NCBI GenBank assembly: GCA_964648365.1
Contig: CAZYLK010000022.1
Span: 1-51,638, forward strand
Length of the DNA stretch: 51,638 bases
Direction of reading: 5' to 3'
Source of the DNA: SURF-32 sp964648365
GTDB taxonomy: Bacteria; Planctomycetota; Phycisphaerae; UBA1845
Below the pieces are notes generated by a model. That model searched no databases and was not told where the DNA came from. It worked only from the letters and a program-made list of their open reading frames with translations. This document shows, one piece after another, positions 50,163 to 51,638 of the stretch. Within the stretch, counting starts at the first letter, position 1, and every line of letters begins with the position of its first letter. A program made the position numbers and the translations under genes.

Positions 50163-50860
50163 TCAGTTCCCGCCGCTCCTTTCACGCACGACCAGCGTCA
50201 GGTGCTCTTCCGCCAGCAGTATCTGCTCGGCCGAGAGCTTGAACCCCTTCTTCGGGGAGCCGGTCGACAGCCAGGCGAACTCGCGCCGCAGGACCAGTAA
50301 CTCCGGTCCGACCTCTTCGCCGCGCATCCTGCACAGCAACCCCGCGCCATAGGCGGCCAGAGCGGCCGGCTCCGACACGTCGGGGCGCTGCGCAACCCGC
50401 TCGGCGTCTTCTACCGAGATCGAACACCCGGCCTCATGGGCGAGCTGCCGGATGTGCTCCGCCTTCAGTTGCGTGGCCCGAAGTCGATCCGCGTTCGAGA
50501 GTTGCTTGCCTTCAGGTGGGAGAATCTCACGAATCGGGTGCAAACTTCGCAGTGACACCCGCTCGGGTATTCGAACACAGGCATTGCATCGACAACGTCA
50601 AATGACGCAAGGAGGTACGAAGCCAGCATGTTCGCGAAGGCGCGGAGTTCATCCTCGCCGGCGCTGTGCGGTTGACAGTCGAGTGGAACGCGGGGCAACA
50701 GTAATCGAGCCCACTGTGCAGCCGCCTCCCTTGGTTCTGCCAGGTGACTGCCTGGGAATGTAACGTGAAGCTCGTCCCACTTCCTGTTCACCCATTGCAG
50801 GAGTGCGTATGCCCTCTGCTGCAGGTCGACGGCGCGACGCAGTTCGCTGTCGCTCTACAT
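50163..50860 (-). pseudogene. Decayed gene of an uncharacterised family (stop and frameshift)
   Basis: Two overlapping frames on the minus strand read as one protein. The first (from 50860) starts M, then TAG, then SDSELRRAVDLQQRAYALLQW, VNRKWDELHVTF and on to CHCEVCTRFVRFSHLK. Near 50505 the frame shifts (two extra or one missing base) and continues KQLSNADRLRATQLKAEHIR to SGGN at 50163. A Cys pair CHCEVC suggests a metal site. The second codon is TAG, so expression from the native ATG would fail; the GTG at 50791 would give only a 108-residue fragment. The family is not named. Confidence 0.6.
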
Positions 50861-50925
50861 CCGGCGACTCCCTGGTGCGCGCCTCGCTAACCGAGCGGGG
50901 CGAATGGTCCTCTGGCTGCCTCTGA

Positions 50926-51579
50926 TTAGAGTTGATGCCCACATTCGGGACATATACCTGATACGTTGCCCGCAAGATCGTACTCACACAGAGCGCACCG
51001 TGAGAGTTCCCCGCACTTCGGGCACGAACTCGTCGCGTGCTCGAAGGCGATGCTGGTCCCACAACCGCGGCAGACGTGCGGTGTTCTCCGGCGTCCTGCC
51101 ACTATCCACCACGTCGCTCTGCCAACGTGGCCTCCAAGTAAGCAAAACAAAGGGATAATGACCATGCCCGCACACGCGCCTGGGCCACCTCCCGCGAAGA
51201 CAATCTGACCCAGTACGTTCGCGGATAGTCCGATCACCAAGGTAATGCTGGTGAGCGATTTCCGATAGCCCGACGCGCCGATTGCGAAGCAAGCCAGGAG
51301 GCCGACAATTTGAACTACGATCGAAACGACATCCCCGGATACTCCAAAGAGTGTCACCAGATGCGCGTCCTCTCCGTTGAATCCGCTGAAGGTCGGGGTT
51401 CGGTCTCGGCAAGCAGCACCGAGCCGAAAAGTGCTCGCAACCGCTGCGCCGCAGACCTCGACCGCCGGACCGCCACACGCCCGTCCGCTCGTCCCCCATG
51501 GGCAGCCGGTTCCCCAGCGGCCGCTCCCTGACACTCGCAGCGCCGGCGCGGGCGTCCTCAGCCGATCGGCCTCCGCCAT
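50926..51579 (-). CDS. Membrane protein with zinc-ribbon tail
   Basis: Up to 217 residues. The middle holds three or four membrane segments (GDVVSIVVQIVGLLACFAIGA; SITLVIGLSANVLGQIVFAGG; CAGMVIIPLFCLLGGHVG). The C-terminus carries two zinc-ribbon-like Cys pairs (CRGCGTSIAFEHATSSCPKC and CALCEYDLAGNVSGICPECG). The latter CxYDLxGNxSGxCPEC motif is frequent in planctomycete membrane proteins. The first 74 residues are Gly/Cys-rich and doubtful; the GTG at 51357 (VTLFGVSGD) is a more likely start. The function is unknown. Confidence 0.62.
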   Translation of the reverse strand: MAEADRLRTPAPALRVSGSGRWGTGCPWGTSGRACGGPAVEVCGAAVASTFRLGAACRDRTPTFSGFNGEDAHLVTLFGVSGDVVSIVVQIVGLLACFAIGASGYRKSLTSITLVIGLSANVLGQIVFAGGGPGACAGMVIIPLFCLLGGHVGRATWWIVAGRRRTPHVCRGCGTSIAFEHATSSCPKCGELSRCALCEYDLAGNVSGICPECGHQL

Positions 51580-51608
51580 TCGTCATTCGACATTCGCCAT
51601 TCGCCATT
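51575..51608. repeat. GCGAATG array, inverted orientation
   Basis: CGCCATTCGTCATTCGACATTCGCCATTCGCCATTCC-type array on the plus strand, between the zinc-ribbon gene and the partial gene at the window end. Confidence 0.75.
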
Positions 51609-51612
51609 CCCG

Positions 51613-51638
51613 CTACATCCCCGCCGCGAACACCTCCT
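51613..51638 (-). CDS. Possible 3' end of a gene cut by the window edge
   Basis: On the minus strand the last bases read EVFAAGM followed by TAG (51613-51615). Too short to identify; the gene would extend beyond the window. Confidence 0.25.

Overview
This is a GC-rich, densely coded chromosomal window that most resembles a Planctomycetota (Phycisphaerae-like) genome. The lineage call is an inference from family content. The clues are a secreted beta-helix protein with DCNxNGxPDEC repeats, a fused SecD-SecF, a DUF2617 protein, a zinc-ribbon membrane protein ending in a CxYDLxGNxSGxCPEC motif, a C-type sulfatase with a putative Ig tail, and a DUF3311-symporter pair. I saw no rRNA, tRNA, CRISPR array, phage gene or complete insertion sequence.

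Layout. 1-10 kb: a large duplicated beta-helix surface protein, a UvrA protein that stops after its first ABC half, a lipoprotein and an exported sulfatase. 10-21 kb: a GxxExxY gene with an internal stop, FtsK, a decayed PIN toxin with its partner gene, three small membrane proteins in one operon, a CBS protein, a secreted HExxH protein, HflX and DUF2617. 21-28 kb: SecDF, rhodanese, the ribosome silencing factor RsfS, a PGPGW membrane protein preceded by a 22-residue microprotein, and DUF1801. 28-35 kb: a DNA methyltransferase whose C-terminus looks like a VapC antitoxin, overlapping a PIN toxin, then ndk, a cupin, a GT-C-like membrane protein and a MORN-like lipoprotein. 35-42 kb: an aldehyde dehydrogenase and iron alcohol dehydrogenase pair, an SGNH hydrolase, a HemW-like radical SAM protein and a chorismate-lyase-like protein. 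42-51.6 kb: an FAD oxidoreductase, DUF3311, sodium symporter operon, a thioesterase, an EamA-like protein, a DegT aminotransferase, a DUF695-RraB protein, a nucleotidyltransferase toxin pair, a decayed gene and a zinc-ribbon membrane protein.

The strongest unexplained signal is in the gaps. At least five families of short palindromic or low-complexity repeats fill nearly every large intergenic space and sometimes run into genes. They are (1) CACCGGTT hairpin arrays with 30-33 bp periods, (2) a two-hairpin composite element in four copies, (3) a GCGGGCT-GAA-GCCCGC palindrome in six copies, two of them inside coding regions, (4) inverted pairs of GGGAGT heptad arrays at three junctions between co-directional genes, and (5) GCGAATG arrays. 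The hairpins of families 1 and 3 and one of the two in family 2 have GAA or GGA-type loops. The other main signal is toxin-antitoxin material: three loci, one fused to a methyltransferase, one with its toxin gutted, and one with a long gene overlap.
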